DNA of 48,195 nt from Bacillota bacterium (GTDB lineage Bacteria; Bacillota_A; Clostridia; Lachnospirales; Lachnospiraceae), in contig JAEZSL010000372.1 in the NCBI GenBank assembly GCA_023443925.1, positions 1 to 48,195 of the forward strand, written 5' to 3'. Within the stretch, counting starts at the first letter, position 1. Every line of letters starts with the position of its first letter. The notes below the pieces were generated by a model. That model had not been told where the DNA came from. It was given only the letters and a program-made list of their open reading frames with translations, and did no database searches. The translations under genes and the position numbers were made by a program. Shown one piece after another: positions 32,087 to 41,809 of the stretch.

Positions 32087-34183
32087 TTAATTACTGATCC
32101 GAAGCCATTCCTCCATCAGATATTCCAATTCCCTGTTCAGTTCCTCATTTCTGGCATATAATACGGCAAGCTCTCCCGCATCCGTATTCTGATTTGCCAT
32201 TTCCTCATTGGTTTTTTTTATTTCCTGTTCAACAGCTCCCAGTTTAATCTCAAGTTTTGCTTTCTCTTTTTCCGGATTACCGGAAGTTGCCTGTTTCTTT
32301 CCTCCCTGATTGTCTTTCGATGGTAAAACTAATCTATTATCCTTATCTTCCCTCTTCTCAGATCCGCCTTTCTGCCTTCGTCCATCCTTTTGATTCAATT
32401 TTTCTTTTTTATTTAATCCATCCATTTGATCCAGCCCATTCTTTTGATCCAGCCCATTCTTTTGAATCGGTCCGCCCTTTTGATTCACACTGTCCTTTCG
32501 AACCAATCCATCATTTTGGCTGAACTCTTCTTTGATACTTTTAAAATAATCGTAATTTCCGCTATAACTCTTAAAAGTACTATCCTCAATAGCAATAACC
32601 CTCTCCCCGATCTTATTAATAAAATACCGGTCATGGGAGATAAAGAAAACCGTGCCTTTAAAAGTTTCCAAGGCTTCTTCCAGATTTTCAATGGATACCG
32701 TATCCAGGTGGTTGGTTGGCTCATCCAATATTAATAAGTTGATATCTTCATACAGTAACCGGCTTAACTTAAGCCTTATTCTCTCACCCCCTGATAGATG
32801 CTTGATTTTTTTAAAGACATTACCGCCGTAAAACAGAAACTTTGCCAGATATTCCCTGGCTTTGCCTTCAAGTATATTAATGTCTTCCCGGAAATAATCC
32901 AATACGGTAAGTTCTTCATTTTCAAAATAAAGCTTCTGCGGAAGATAAGCAAGCCTCACACTTGCACCCAGTTTGACCGTTCCCATGTCTGGTTTCTCTT
33001 CTCCCAGCAGTATTTTTATAAAAGTAGTTTTTCCACTGCCGTTAGCCCCGATCAGAGCCACCCTTTCCCCGTAATGAATTAACATTCCGGCCTCTTTAAA
33101 CAGCTGTCTGTCACCAAATCCTTTTGCCAGCCCTTCTGCCTGGATGGTGATATTACCGGATCTTTCGGCAGCGTTAATGTTTAATTTCATGTTTCTTTTT
33201 TGCACCGGTTTGTCTATGCGTTCCATTTTGTCCAGTCTGATCTGCATACTGGCAGCCCGCTGAAAGAATTTTTTATTGTCTGCCTTTAAAGCCCAATCCC
33301 TTAAATCTTTTACGGACTTCTCCATAGAATTTATCTTCTTTTGCTGCTCCTTGTAATTTTCATACAATATCCTTACCTTTTCCTCTTTTAATTCCGCGTA
33401 CCTGGTATAGTTACCTTTATAGGTGTCGCAGACCTTATCCTCAATTTCTATGATCTTGGTCACCACATTATCAAGAAAATACCGGTCATGGGATACAATA
33501 ATTACCGTCCCTTTGTAATTCTTTAGATACTCTTCCAGCCATTCCACCGATTCCATATCCAAATGGTTGGTAGGTTCATCCAAAAGCAGTATATCCGGAT
33601 TGTCTATCAGCAGTTTACCCAGTACCACCGTCGTCTTTTCGCCGCCGCTTAATAAATGAAATTCGCGGTTTAAAAAGCTTTCTTCAAATTTTAAGCCCTT
33701 ACAGATCCGGCTCAATTTCTCCGTAACCTCATATCCGCCCTTTAATTCATAAGCCTGTATCAATTCACTATATTTTTTAAGGACCATGTCCAATTCACGT
33801 CCTTCATATATTTTCATTTCTTCTTCCAGCTTACGCATATCCAGTTCGATTTTCCGAACCTCTTCAAATGCCAGATTTAAGACGTCTATCACTTTTAACC
33901 CCGCCGGGTAATCCGGCATCTGGTCCAAATAAGCACAGACGGCTTCTTTGGGTTTAATTACCCACCCTTCATCATATCCGGGGGGAATTGGGGCATACGG
34001 GTAACCGGCACAGTGGTTTAAGGTTAATTGTCCGGAAATCAATTTCAAAACGGTAGATTTACCGCATCCGTTTTCGCCTATGATTCCAGCCTTCTCACCT
34101 CCGTTTACCATAAAAGTTATATCTTTTAGAACCAGTGTGGTATCCATATATTTTTTTACTCCGTCCAGTGCTATATCATACAT
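32087..34183 (-). CDS. ABC-F family ATP-binding protein
   Basis: A 698-aa ABC-F ATPase: two nucleotide-binding domains, no membrane segments. Domain 1 has GENGCGKST (about 36-44), LSGGE and LLLDEPTNHLD, with an extra segment NHCAGYPYAPIPPGYDEG after Walker A. The linker contains the charged arm KSVKDLRDWALKADNKKFFQ typical for contact with the ribosomal tRNA site. Domain 2 has GANGSGKTT, HLSGGE and LDEPTNHLD. After it, a low-complexity tail has about nine hexapeptide repeats (QKNGLD-like) and a C-terminal coiled coil. ABC-F proteins rescue or protect ribosomes; those near terminators like 34269 often respond to antibiotics. Start ATG 34183 follows AGAGGA. Confidence 0.9.
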   Translation of the reverse strand: MYDIALDGVKKYMDTTLVLKDITFMVNGGEKAGIIGENGCGKSTVLKLISGQLTLNHCAGYPYAPIPPGYDEGWVIKPKEAVCAYLDQMPDYPAGLKVIDVLNLAFEEVRKIELDMRKLEEEMKIYEGRELDMVLKKYSELIQAYELKGGYEVTEKLSRICKGLKFEESFLNREFHLLSGGEKTTVVLGKLLIDNPDILLLDEPTNHLDMESVEWLEEYLKNYKGTVIIVSHDRYFLDNVVTKIIEIEDKVCDTYKGNYTRYAELKEEKVRILYENYKEQQKKINSMEKSVKDLRDWALKADNKKFFQRAASMQIRLDKMERIDKPVQKRNMKLNINAAERSGNITIQAEGLAKGFGDRQLFKEAGMLIHYGERVALIGANGSGKTTFIKILLGEEKPDMGTVKLGASVRLAYLPQKLYFENEELTVLDYFREDINILEGKAREYLAKFLFYGGNVFKKIKHLSGGERIRLKLSRLLYEDINLLILDEPTNHLDTVSIENLEEALETFKGTVFFISHDRYFINKIGERVIAIEDSTFKSYSGNYDYFKSIKEEFSQNDGLVRKDSVNQKGGPIQKNGLDQKNGLDQMDGLNKKEKLNQKDGRRQKGGSEKREDKDNRLVLPSKDNQGGKKQATSGNPEKEKAKLEIKLGAVEQEIKKTNEEMANQNTDAGELAVLYARNEELNRELEYLMEEWLRISN
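32395..32520. repeat. 18-bp coding repeat inside the ABC-F gene
   Basis: Units like ATCCAGCCCATTCTTTTG (two identical copies in a row at about 32428-32463) encode QKNGLD hexapeptides. Degenerate copies flank them. The array lies between the second ATPase domain and the terminal coiled coil. Confidence 0.8.
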
Positions 34184-34268
34184 TGCAAATCCTCTCTTTC
34201 CTATAAACAAACGTTAAATGGTGTTTTGCTGTCCGGAGAGGCACTTGAAAATCAGAAGTATTCCTATA

Positions 34269-34307
34269 CAAAAAAAGCCGCAAGAAGCTAATTCTCCTTA
34301 CAGCAGC
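34269..34307 (-). terminator. Leader terminator (attenuator candidate) of the ABC-F gene
   Basis: On the minus strand GCTGCTGTAAGGAG pairs with CTTCTTGCGGC-like bases (G-U pairs and a 3-nt bulge), followed by TTTTTTTG. It lies about 85 bp upstream of the ABC-F start, inside its leader, the usual position for attenuators of antibiotic-inducible ABC-F genes. A 16-codon frame (34389-34439, minus; begins MRHSKRKLT) precedes it but has no strong ribosome binding site. Confidence 0.55.
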
Positions 34308-34456
34308 AACAAACAATTATTCACTGGGACAGAATCAGATAAAGTGTGCAGCGCAAACTGCACTATTTAAAACCGATGACTGTCTTGTTTAATTTAATAT
34401 GATTATTTGTAAAGTAAGTTTCCTCTTCGAATGCCTCATTCCATAAAAAGTACAAC

Positions 34457-34476
34457 AAAAAAACCCGCGCTGGGTT
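34457..34476 (-). terminator. Terminator between padR and the ABC-F gene
   Basis: On the minus strand AACCC-agcgc-GGGTT followed by TTTTT. It lies 256 bp past the padR stop. It may end the padR transcript. The remaining part of this 548-bp gap shows nothing further. Confidence 0.65.
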
Positions 34477-34731
34477 ATCATACCGATTATAAAAATCCTA
34501 TTAATTTAATAAATTAATATTGGCAGTTCTCAGGTGTCATAACTTACTTTTCCCCTTTCAAATTATTAAGAAACGTTTACTGTGTATTCATTGTATTAAA
34601 GCTGGCAGGAGGTACTACAGAAGCGCTTCTTTTCTAAAGTATAACATACGTATAAGATTCAGCATACCTCATAAACATTTCAGAAATAAACCTGAGGATT
34701 TCCTATATATCCAGCCCGCACTAATAATATA

Positions 34732-35331
34732 TCACTCCGGTTTTTCTTTTTGTTTTTCTTTTTGCTTTTCTTTTTGCTTTTCTTTCTCCTCTAATATCTC
34801 CAGAGCTTTTTGTGACCAGTTCACATAGGCCTTATACACCTCTTCACCGAATAGCACGGTCAGATAATAATAGAGATGATCTTCACCCTCGTTCATGACT
34901 TGTTTTAGATTATCGGTATAGAGTTTCATTCTGTCCAGATTCTGTATATGGCGGTCCATAAAAGTTTCAATGCGGTTTCGATTCTCCTGTACCGACACCG
35001 TGCTTCCAAAAAACAGTTTTAATAATATTTCATATTTTACATATTCTTTCGCTTCCGGCAAGACCAGCCATTCCTGCAGAGCATTTCTTCCGGCTTCCGT
35101 TATGGTATAGAGGTTCCGCTCCGGGCCTTTCTGGCTTCCGACCGACTGCTTAAGCACCAGACCTTCCTCTTCCATCGTCTTTAATGAGGGATAAATCTGC
35201 CCATAACCCACTTCCCAAAAATGGCTGATCATATAATCTATTTTTTTCTTTATATCATATCCGCTGAGTTCCTCATGATTTAATAATCCTAAAATAATAT
35301 AAACGGTAGTATTTTTTTTCGGCATTTTCAT
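34732..35331 (-). CDS. PadR family transcriptional regulator
   Basis: A 199-aa PadR-type winged-helix regulator. Residues about 8-85 are the DNA-binding domain: YIILGLLNHEELSGYDIKK, MISHFWEVGYGQIYPSLKTM (the Tyr-Pro-Leu wing start), EEEGLVLKQSVGSQKGPERN and YTITEAGRNALQEWL. The C-terminal helices (about 100-180) are a dimerisation domain. The tail EKEKQKEKQKEKQKEKPE is a tandem KEKQ repeat from 12-bp DNA units. ATGs at 35331 and 35325 are both possible. Its promoter overlaps a long palindrome. The neighbouring ABC-F gene is a possible target. Confidence 0.9.
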   Translation of the reverse strand: MKMPKKNTTVYIILGLLNHEELSGYDIKKKIDYMISHFWEVGYGQIYPSLKTMEEEGLVLKQSVGSQKGPERNLYTITEAGRNALQEWLVLPEAKEYVKYEILLKLFFGSTVSVQENRNRIETFMDRHIQNLDRMKLYTDNLKQVMNEGEDHLYYYLTVLFGEEVYKAYVNWSQKALEILEEKEKQKEKQKEKQKEKPE

Positions 35332-35435
35332 CTTCCTTCCTAAAACAGTGTTTCTACTCTCTCCCTTACTTCACGCAGATACAGAGTGATTCCGCCTGCC
35401 AAATTCCGGTACAATAAGGCACAAAAGACGTTTCC

Positions 35436-35505
35436 TTGACACAAAATATCATTATAATATTTATACTATTAATATAGTTATATTATGATGATATACATGT
35501 GTCAA
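35436..35505. promoter_or_regulatory. 70-bp imperfect palindrome over the padR promoter
   Basis: TTGACACA (35436-35443) and TGTGTCAA (35498-35505) bound two arms ATATCATTATAATAT and ATATTATGATGATAT. On the minus strand TTGACA (35500-35505), 17 bp, TATAAC (35477-35482) is a good sigma-A promoter for padR. The mirrored plus-strand copy keeps TTGACA but has a poor -10. It is a likely autoregulatory site. Confidence 0.65.
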
Positions 35506-35839
35506 GATAAGTTGGTATACAATTATAAAAATATTTGACTCGGCGCTTTAGTTCCAGTAATTTCTCAAGGTCCCTGCCAGAACCCGGTATCAGAAATCCT
35601 CTGAAGTACAATTCTTCCACAACGGGACCTATAATCCCATTCCCGATGGTAAATAGTATAAGACTGACAATTACCATACCCCGGGAGTAATCTTTATATT
35701 GAACCAAAAAACCAGACAGTTTAAAATATTCCGGAACCTGTCTGAATATAGTCCGGAACAAAAACCGGGTTTCAATAGGTGAAACAAAACTAAACACCAA
35801 AGCACCAAAGATAAATAAGATAACGGATAAACCAATCAT
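35483..35839 (-). pseudogene. Remnant of a CPBP (CAAX-like) membrane protease
   Basis: A 118-aa fragment. It has two membrane helices and the first catalytic motif of CPBP/Abi proteases, GPVVEELYFRGFLIPG (EExxxR). The later motifs (FxxxH and HxxxN/D helices) are missing: after GRDLEKLLELKRRVKYF the frame runs into unrelated residues and stops inside the padR palindrome. Upstream the frame stays open without any start or ribosome binding site (KKQDLVRKKIPISH just before the Met), so the N-terminus is also lost. Full members have about 250-300 residues. I call it a decayed gene. Confidence 0.75.
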
Positions 35840-36027
35840 ATGGGATATCGGTATTTTTTTCCTTACCAGATCCTGCTTCTTTCTAAAGTTTTTAGACTTA
35901 TTTATGTTTATTATACACTTTAAACCAGAATTATAAAGTAGAATTATTACTGTTTACCGAATCACCCAATCCAGTAATTGTGCAAAGCAGTACTAGAATG
36001 GGGATTCGGAAGACTCTCCTAATACAA

Positions 36028-36103
36028 TAAAAAAGGGACTGCTGCAAACCGTAACCTGAGCAAACCAACCAGTTATATTACGATTCAGCAGCAAATCCCT
36101 TTA
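36028..36103 (-). terminator. Terminator of pdaA
   Basis: AAAGGGA/TCCCTTT and CTGCTG/CAGCAG stems (36033-36045 with 36087-36103), separated by a CAAA bulge, are followed on the minus strand by TTTTTT. It lies about 20 bp after the pdaA stop. The arms share CTGCTGCAAA with other hairpins in the window. Confidence 0.75.
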
Positions 36104-36121
36104 CTTTATTAACTTCGTGCT

Positions 36122-36952
36122 TTACTCAGCTGCATCCTGCTGTACCAGATCCTTTAAGTTACCAAAGGTATAGCCCATTTCTTCCCACTTGGTAAGGAGT
36201 TCATCCAGGATCTCGGAATTTGTTTTAGAAGTGCTGTGCAGCAGTACAATTGCTCCGGGATGAATCCGGCCCAATAACTTTTTAAATGCCTCTTCCTTGG
36301 TAGGCTGTTTATCAACATACCAGTCAACATAGGCAAGACTCCAGAAGAAGGTTTTATATCCCATGTCTTTTGCCATCTGAAGGTTATTCGTGCTGTATTT
36401 TCCCTGAGGAGGTCGGTAGAATTTAGTCGTCTTCTGACCGGTGGTATCTTCATATAATTTCTCCAGGCTTTCAATTTCCTTGCAGAAAGAATCCTTTGAT
36501 GAAATTTTCGACATATCGGGATGATTATAGGTATGATTTCCCACATTATGTCCTTCCTCAACCATCCGCTTAACCAACTCAGGACTTGTATTTATATAGT
36601 TACCAACCAGAAAAAAGGTTGCCTTGACATTATGTTTTTTTAATGCATCCAGAATCGCTGCCGTATATCCGTTCTCATAGCCTGCATCAAAGGTCAGGTA
36701 GATAACCTTCTTCCCCGTATCCCCTATGTAATATGTATCATATTTTTTTAGTTCATCTGCTGTTGCATTTCCCGTAGGCGGTTTTCCCTCCGTAGAAAAG
36801 CCCAATCCCCAATTTCCTTCACCGGCTTCCAGTAACCTGTCTGTTTCATAGGCATTGGCTAAAAGTGCGATTCCGCCACCTAAAAAATAAGCTAAGCCAA
36901 ATATAAGTATAACAGCGATTACTTTCTTATAATTAATATTAATCCTAATCAC
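36122..36952 (-). CDS. pdaA: PdaA-type polysaccharide deacetylase (spore cortex)
   Basis: A 276-aa carbohydrate esterase 4 protein. After one N-terminal membrane anchor (VIAVILIFGLAYFLGGGIAL) it has the PdaA-specific NWGLGFSTEGKPPTGNA, then LTFDAGYENGY (metal/catalytic Asp), VGNHTYNHPDM (metal His pair), KFYRPPQGKYS, TFFWSLAYVDW and HPGAIVLLHSTS. B. subtilis PdaA removes the acetyl group from N-acetylmuramic acid so that muramic-delta-lactam of the spore cortex can form. The GTG at 36952 has GGAG 6 nt upstream; the TTG at 36964 overlaps that site. This gene supports the organism being spore-forming. Confidence 0.9.
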   Translation of the reverse strand: MIRININYKKVIAVILIFGLAYFLGGGIALLANAYETDRLLEAGEGNWGLGFSTEGKPPTGNATADELKKYDTYYIGDTGKKVIYLTFDAGYENGYTAAILDALKKHNVKATFFLVGNYINTSPELVKRMVEEGHNVGNHTYNHPDMSKISSKDSFCKEIESLEKLYEDTTGQKTTKFYRPPQGKYSTNNLQMAKDMGYKTFFWSLAYVDWYVDKQPTKEEAFKKLLGRIHPGAIVLLHSTSKTNSEILDELLTKWEEMGYTFGNLKDLVQQDAAE

Positions 36953-37275
36953 AACGAGCTCCAAAACTTGATTTTATTATAATATATTATAACAACCACC
37001 CAGGCATGACTGTATAACCCTGTCCTTTTTACCTGAATAAAGTATTATTTTCTAATTTTGTATTATACATATATAACAGCCGCCTTCCCGCTTTAAAACA
37101 GCAGCTTTGCCGCCTGCTTTAAGCTGTATAAATCTGCTATCTGCAGCTGCATTGACTTCTTTTCGCAGAATATATATAATAACCTAATATAAAGAAAAAA
37201 CAGTAAAGACACCTATTATGAATTGTTTAATGAATTCGTTTATAAAACACAATACCCTAAGATTGGACTGAGAAT
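36953..37275. other. Divergent promoter region between pdaA and nudC
   Basis: A 323-bp AT-rich gap with divergent genes. I see no clear sigma-A pair for either and no confident sporulation promoter; no coding frame is supported. Confidence 0.4.
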
Positions 37276-38094
37276 ATGATACAAAACATTGAACCCCAAA
37301 TACTGCACAATGAATTTTTGCCCAAAACAGTAGAAGCTCACAGTATTATCTTATGTTACAAAAATGACTTAATCCTATGTAAACTTACCGGTCAGGAGAT
37401 TACATATCCCGTTTATTCCGAAATAAATATCAACACAAATAACATGGTCTATGCTTTCTCCATTGATGAAACCGGTTATTTTCTTCTGAACTCCCAGGAG
37501 GAAACCAATCTCCCCGGATATACCTATGAAAACGTCCGGATCTTCCGGTCAAGTGTTCCAAAGGATCTTGTTTATGCCGGCATGGTGGGCTATCATTTGT
37601 ATAAATGGTACCGGGATACCAAATTCTGCGGAAGATGCGGCAGTTTATATAATCCGGGCGAAAAAGAAAGAATGATGTCCTGCCCCCAATGCGGCAATAC
37701 GGTTTACCCGGTCATCTCACCGGCTGTCATCGTAGGAATTACCAACGGCGACAAACTGCTGATGACCAAATACGCGGGAAGGGAATATGTTAATTATGCC
37801 TTGGTTGCAGGTTTTGCCGAAATCGGTGAAACTATTGAACAGACCGTAGAGCGAGAAGTTATGGAAGAGGTAGGTCTGAAAGTTAAGAATATTACTTATT
37901 ATAAAAGCCAGCCCTGGGCATTTTCCAATTCCCTGCTGTTCGGTTTCTTTGCCGAAGTCGACGGAACTACGGATATTACCCTGGAGGAGACGGAACTCTC
38001 TGAAGGACGCTGGTTTCACCGAAGTCAAATCGACCTGGAGGAAGACGGCGTATCCTTAACCCGGGAAATGATTATAAAATTCAAAAACGGCTGA
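37276..38094 (+). CDS. nudC: NudC-like NADH pyrophosphatase
   Basis: A 272-aa NUDIX enzyme of the NudC type, which hydrolyses NAD(H) to NMN and AMP and can remove NAD caps from RNA. Order: an N-terminal domain (1-110), a zinc ribbon CGRC-x14-CPQC, the linker GNTVYPVISPAVIVGIT and the Nudix box GFAEIGETIEQTVEREVMEE followed by VGL. The NudC signature SQPWAFSNSLLFGFFAEVDG (SQPWPFP-x-S-like) is present. Its ribosome binding site is weak. It ends at 38094, directly abutting the stop codon of the convergent rhomboid gene. Confidence 0.92.
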   Translation: MIQNIEPQILHNEFLPKTVEAHSIILCYKNDLILCKLTGQEITYPVYSEININTNNMVYAFSIDETGYFLLNSQEETNLPGYTYENVRIFRSSVPKDLVYAGMVGYHLYKWYRDTKFCGRCGSLYNPGEKERMMSCPQCGNTVYPVISPAVIVGITNGDKLLMTKYAGREYVNYALVAGFAEIGETIEQTVEREVMEEVGLKVKNITYYKSQPWAFSNSLLFGFFAEVDGTTDITLEETELSEGRWFHRSQIDLEEDGVSLTREMIIKFKNG

Positions 38095-38673
38095 TCATCG
38101 TTTGGCTTGTCTTGTATACAAAAAGCCAAAACCCGTGCCACAGATTCCTCCCAGGATATGTGCCGCATGGGCGATGCCATCCTCAGCTCCTATTCCGCTT
38201 ATCACTTCCCCGCCCAAATAAATGACAAGAACCAGTATCAGGGTAATGGGTATTCTGCCGGCTTTCATCCCGGCGGCTGAGGAAAGCACAATCATCATGA
38301 ATACAATTCCGCTGGCACCAAGCAGAGCCTGGCTGGGATAAAAAATAATATAGAAAAGTCCGGATACTACGGCAGTAACCAAAATCATAGCAAGAAACAG
38401 CTTAGATCCGTACTTTTCTTCCAGCATGGGGCCAAGGACTAAAAACAGCACCATATTACCGGAAAAATGGCTCCAGTTCGCATGCCCCAGCACATGTCCG
38501 AACATTCTGATATAGGTAAGAGGATCTGCCCAGGAGGATTTATAGGCACAGAAAAACAAATTCGTACTTAACCCGCCGGTTACATTCCCAAGCAGCAGTA
38601 CTGCCAGGGCAATCAGGGCAAAGGTTAATGTTACGGGGGAGTTATATTGAAATGTAGTTGAAATTTTTTTCAT
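38095..38673 (-). CDS. Rhomboid family intramembrane serine protease
   Basis: A 192-aa membrane protein with six helices. The catalytic dyad is Ser121 in LLGASGIV and His172 in HAAHILGG; the loop HANWSHFSGNMV holds the conserved His/Asn. It cleaves membrane proteins within their transmembrane helices; the substrate is unknown. I use ATG 38673 (AAAGGT upstream) over 38691. Length suits a minimal bacterial rhomboid. Its stop codon touches that of nudC. Confidence 0.92.
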   Translation of the reverse strand: MKKISTTFQYNSPVTLTFALIALAVLLLGNVTGGLSTNLFFCAYKSSWADPLTYIRMFGHVLGHANWSHFSGNMVLFLVLGPMLEEKYGSKLFLAMILVTAVVSGLFYIIFYPSQALLGASGIVFMMIVLSSAAGMKAGRIPITLILVLVIYLGGEVISGIGAEDGIAHAAHILGGICGTGFGFLYTRQAKR

Positions 38674-38818
38674 AAGCAGCTTACCTTTCATTCTATTTAA
38701 TCATATAATATTTTCCTGAATTCATTCTATCTATTAATCACATAATATTTCCTTGAATCATTCTATGGAGAACATAATCCTGCATTTCCCTTATAAACCC
38801 TTTATCCGGGATAAAAGT

Positions 38819-38862
38819 GACAGCCGGCGCAGTTTTTCACCAATCCTTACTACGCCGGCTGT
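38819..38862 (-). terminator. Terminator of leuS
   Basis: ACAGCCGGCG (38820-38829) pairs perfectly with CGCCGGCTGT (38853-38862). On the minus strand it is followed by CACTTTTATCC. It lies 19 bp past the stop. Confidence 0.85.
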
Positions 38863-38880
38863 GTTTTATGTCATCTTCCG

Positions 38881-41295
38881 TTATTTAACAACAATATTTA
38901 ATATTCTTCCGGGAACATAGATTACTTTAACAATCGTCTTTCCATCTAATGCAGCTTTAACGGAATCCAACTCCCTGGCTTTTACTTCTGCTTCTTCCTG
39001 TTTTTCATCAAGGGATACGGGTAAGGTGGCTTTTACCTTGCCGTTTATCTGTACGGCTATCTCAACGGTATTCTCAATTGTTTTTGCCTCTTCATATACT
39101 GGCCAGGCTGCCTGATATATTCTTTCCTCCTGTCCTGTCAACTGCCATAACTCTTCTGTTACATGAGGAGCTACCGGATTCAAAAGTAAAAGTAACGTTT
39201 TAAATTCACCTTTGGTTACGGAACCCAGGCGGTAAAATTCATTTACCAATGCCATCATGGCCGCAATCGCCGTATTAAACTTCATGCTCTCATAATCAAG
39301 AGTAACTTTTTTTATGGTCTGGTGCATTTTGGTTTCAATACCGGCAGAGTAGTCATTGCCGTCAGTCAGCACATCTTTTAACTTCCAGACTCTGTCCAGA
39401 AAACGGCGGCAGCCTTTTACACCTTCGTTGGACCAGGCCGCACTTAAGTCAAAAGCTCCGATAAACATCTCATAAGTTCTTAAGGTATCCGCACCGAATT
39501 CATTAATAATATCATCCGGGTTAATTACATTGCCTCTGGATTTGGACATCTTTTCATTATTTTCACCCAGTATCATTCCGTGAGAAGTTCTTTTTTTATA
39601 GGGTTCAGGAGTATTAACCAGTCCCTGGTCAAAAAGGAATTTGTGCCAGAAACGGGAGTATAATAGATGCAGGGTGGTGTGTTCCATTCCGCCGTTATAC
39701 CAATCCACGGGCATCCAGTAATTAAGCTCTTCTTTACCGGCAAAGGCTTCCTGGTTATGAGGATCGATATATCTTAAAAAGTACCAGGAGGACCCGGCCC
39801 ATTGAGGCATGGTATCTGTTTCTCTGTGAGCCTTACCGCCGCAGTGAGGGCAGGTGGTTTCCACCCAGTCCGTCATTTTAGCAATGGGGGATTCTCCGTT
39901 ATCGGTGGGCTCATAGCTTTCTACTTCCGGAAGGAGCAAAGGTAATTCGCTTTCCGGAACAGGCACATATCCGCATTTCTCGCAATGAACAATGGGAATC
40001 GGCTCTCCCCAGTATCTCTGACGTGAAAATACCCAATCTCTTAATTTATAGTTGACCTTTTTCTTACCGATGCCGTTGTCATCTAACCACTCCAGAATCT
40101 TCCGCTTCGCATCTGCTACTTCCAAACCGTTTAAGAATTCAGAGTTAACCAGTTTTCCGGTAGAAGTATTGGTAAAAGCAGCTTCTGCTACAGCTCCTCC
40201 GGCTACTACTTCCACAATAGGCAGTTCGAATTTTTTGGCAAAATCCCAGTCTCTTTCATCATGGCCAGGTACTGCCATAATTGCACCGGTACCATAAGTC
40301 ATTAAAACATAATCGGAAATCCAGATAGGAATTTCTTTTTTATTTACCGGATTTACGGCAGTCAATCCGTCTATTCTGACACCGGTCTTTTCCTTCACCA
40401 GTTCTGTTCTTTCAAAATCGGATTTTTTGGCAGCCAGTTCACGGTAACTTATTAATTCCTCATAGTTCTTAATTTCATCTTTATAACGATCAATTAACGG
40501 ATGTTCCGGAGAAATAACCATATAAGTCGCTCCGAATAAAGTGTCCGGTCTGGTAGTAAAGACTCTTAAGTTTTCCTGCTTTCCGGCTATCTTGAAATCA
40601 ACTTCCGCACCGACGGAACGGCCGATCCAGTTTACCTGGGATACTTTAATCTTTTCGATATAATCTACCATATCCAGATCGTCTATTAATTTATCTGCGT
40701 ACTCTGTAATTTTTAACATCCACTGGCTCTTAACCTTACGCACTACCTCACTGCCGCAGCGTTCACAGACACCACCTACAACCTCTTCATTGGCAAGGCC
40801 GACTTTACAGGACGTACACCAGTTAATTGGCATTTCGGACTTATAGGCAAGACCTTTTTTAAATAACTGTAAAAAGATCCACTGGGTCCATTTATAGTAA
40901 TCCGGATCTGTGGTATTAATTTCCCTGTCCCAGTCAAAAGAATATCCCAGGGCTTTTAACTGTTCGGTAAAATGTTCTATATTTTTCTTCGTTACAGTCT
41001 TAGGGTGAATATGATTCTTAATCGCATAGTTTTCCGTAGGAAGACCAAAGGCATCCCAGCCCATAGGATATAATACATTATACCCTTCCAGTCTTCTTTT
41101 TCTGGCTATAATATCCAGTGCGGTATAGGGTCTTGGATGTCCAACGTGAAGTCCCTGTCCCGACGGATACGGGAATTCCACCAGCGCATAAAACTTAGGC
41201 TTGCTTTTATCGGTGCCTACTTTAAATGCTTTCTCTTCCTCCCAGATCTTCTGCCATTTCTCTTCAATTTCTTTAGGTGAATAAAACTCACTCAT
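38881..41295 (-). CDS. leuS: Leucyl-tRNA synthetase
   Basis: An 804-aa class I aminoacyl-tRNA synthetase that charges tRNA-Leu. The ATP-binding HIGH motif is [13 protein letters not shown] near residue 52, and KMSKS is [16 protein letters not shown] near residue 580. The zinc-binding Cys positions CTSC/CERCG and CEKCGY/CPHCGG, the editing (CP1) domain [15 protein letters not shown] and the LeuS-specific [19 protein letters not shown] are present. The size is that of bacterial LeuS. AGGAGG lies upstream of the start. A Leu-specific T-box 150 bp upstream controls it. Confidence 0.98.
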   Translation of the reverse strand: MSEFYSPKEIEEKWQKIWEEEKAFKVGTDKSKPKFYALVEFPYPSGQGLHVGHPRPYTALDIIARKRRLEGYNVLYPMGWDAFGLPTENYAIKNHIHPKTVTKKNIEHFTEQLKALGYSFDWDREINTTDPDYYKWTQWIFLQLFKKGLAYKSEMPINWCTSCKVGLANEEVVGGVCERCGSEVVRKVKSQWMLKITEYADKLIDDLDMVDYIEKIKVSQVNWIGRSVGAEVDFKIAGKQENLRVFTTRPDTLFGATYMVISPEHPLIDRYKDEIKNYEELISYRELAAKKSDFERTELVKEKTGVRIDGLTAVNPVNKKEIPIWISDYVLMTYGTGAIMAVPGHDERDWDFAKKFELPIVEVVAGGAVAEAAFTNTSTGKLVNSEFLNGLEVADAKRKILEWLDDNGIGKKKVNYKLRDWVFSRQRYWGEPIPIVHCEKCGYVPVPESELPLLLPEVESYEPTDNGESPIAKMTDWVETTCPHCGGKAHRETDTMPQWAGSSWYFLRYIDPHNQEAFAGKEELNYWMPVDWYNGGMEHTTLHLLYSRFWHKFLFDQGLVNTPEPYKKRTSHGMILGENNEKMSKSRGNVINPDDIINEFGADTLRTYEMFIGAFDLSAAWSNEGVKGCRRFLDRVWKLKDVLTDGNDYSAGIETKMHQTIKKVTLDYESMKFNTAIAAMMALVNEFYRLGSVTKGEFKTLLLLLNPVAPHVTEELWQLTGQEERIYQAAWPVYEEAKTIENTVEIAVQINGKVKATLPVSLDEKQEEAEVKARELDSVKAALDGKTIVKVIYVPGRILNIVVK

Positions 41296-41444
41296 TATTA
41301 TTTCCTCCTGTTAATAAGATAGAATCCGGCTTACCAGACTCCAGCGCAAACGCGCTGTCACGGAAGTGATAATCTTTTTTGTGCGCAACATGTGTATACT
41401 GCCTGGAAGATTTTTATTATTTAGCCTTTCTACAAATTCTATAT

Positions 41445-41703
41445 AATAAAAATAACCTCTTCGTCTCCAAATTCTAGAGACGAAGAGGTTCTATCCATGT
41501 TAGAACTGCTTTCCGCGGTACCACTCTAATCCATCCTCCATAGGAGAATGTACTCATATAATCTGTAACGGGATCTCCCGCTCTGCCTACTAATAATTTC
41601 AGTCAGAGAGCTCCAAGGCGAGTTCAAAGTCCTTTTCTGCCACTTTCCCCCTCCAGTGACTCTCTGTAAGACAGGTTTCTTTTACTACTCCTTTTCCCAG
41701 CCA
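41445..41703 (-). ncRNA. T-box leader (leucine)
   Basis: A T-box riboswitch on the minus strand upstream of leuS. It has stem I with the AGAGAG turn and GAACTCGCC containing the CTC specifier codon. The T-box sequence AGAGTGGTACCGCGG (plus-strand 41513-41532) follows. Then comes the terminator hairpin AACCTCTTCGTCTC/GAGACGAAGAGGTT (41454-41467 and 41477-41490) ending in TATTTTTATT. Uncharged tRNA-Leu would promote readthrough into leuS. The bases between it and leuS (41296-41444) show nothing more. Confidence 0.95.
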
Positions 41704-41725
41704 TAATTTGATATTTTTATACTTT

Positions 41726-41753
41726 ATTGTATCATTTCTTAAATCATTGTCAA
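41726..41753 (-). promoter_or_regulatory. Promoter of the leuS T-box transcript
   Basis: On the minus strand TTGACA (41748-41753), 16 bp, TACAAT (41726-41731), just upstream of the T-box. Confidence 0.85.
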
Positions 41754-41809
41754 GTAGGTAAAATAAGAATAACGGGAAAATTAATTTTAAAACGAGTTAT
41801 TCTTACGAA

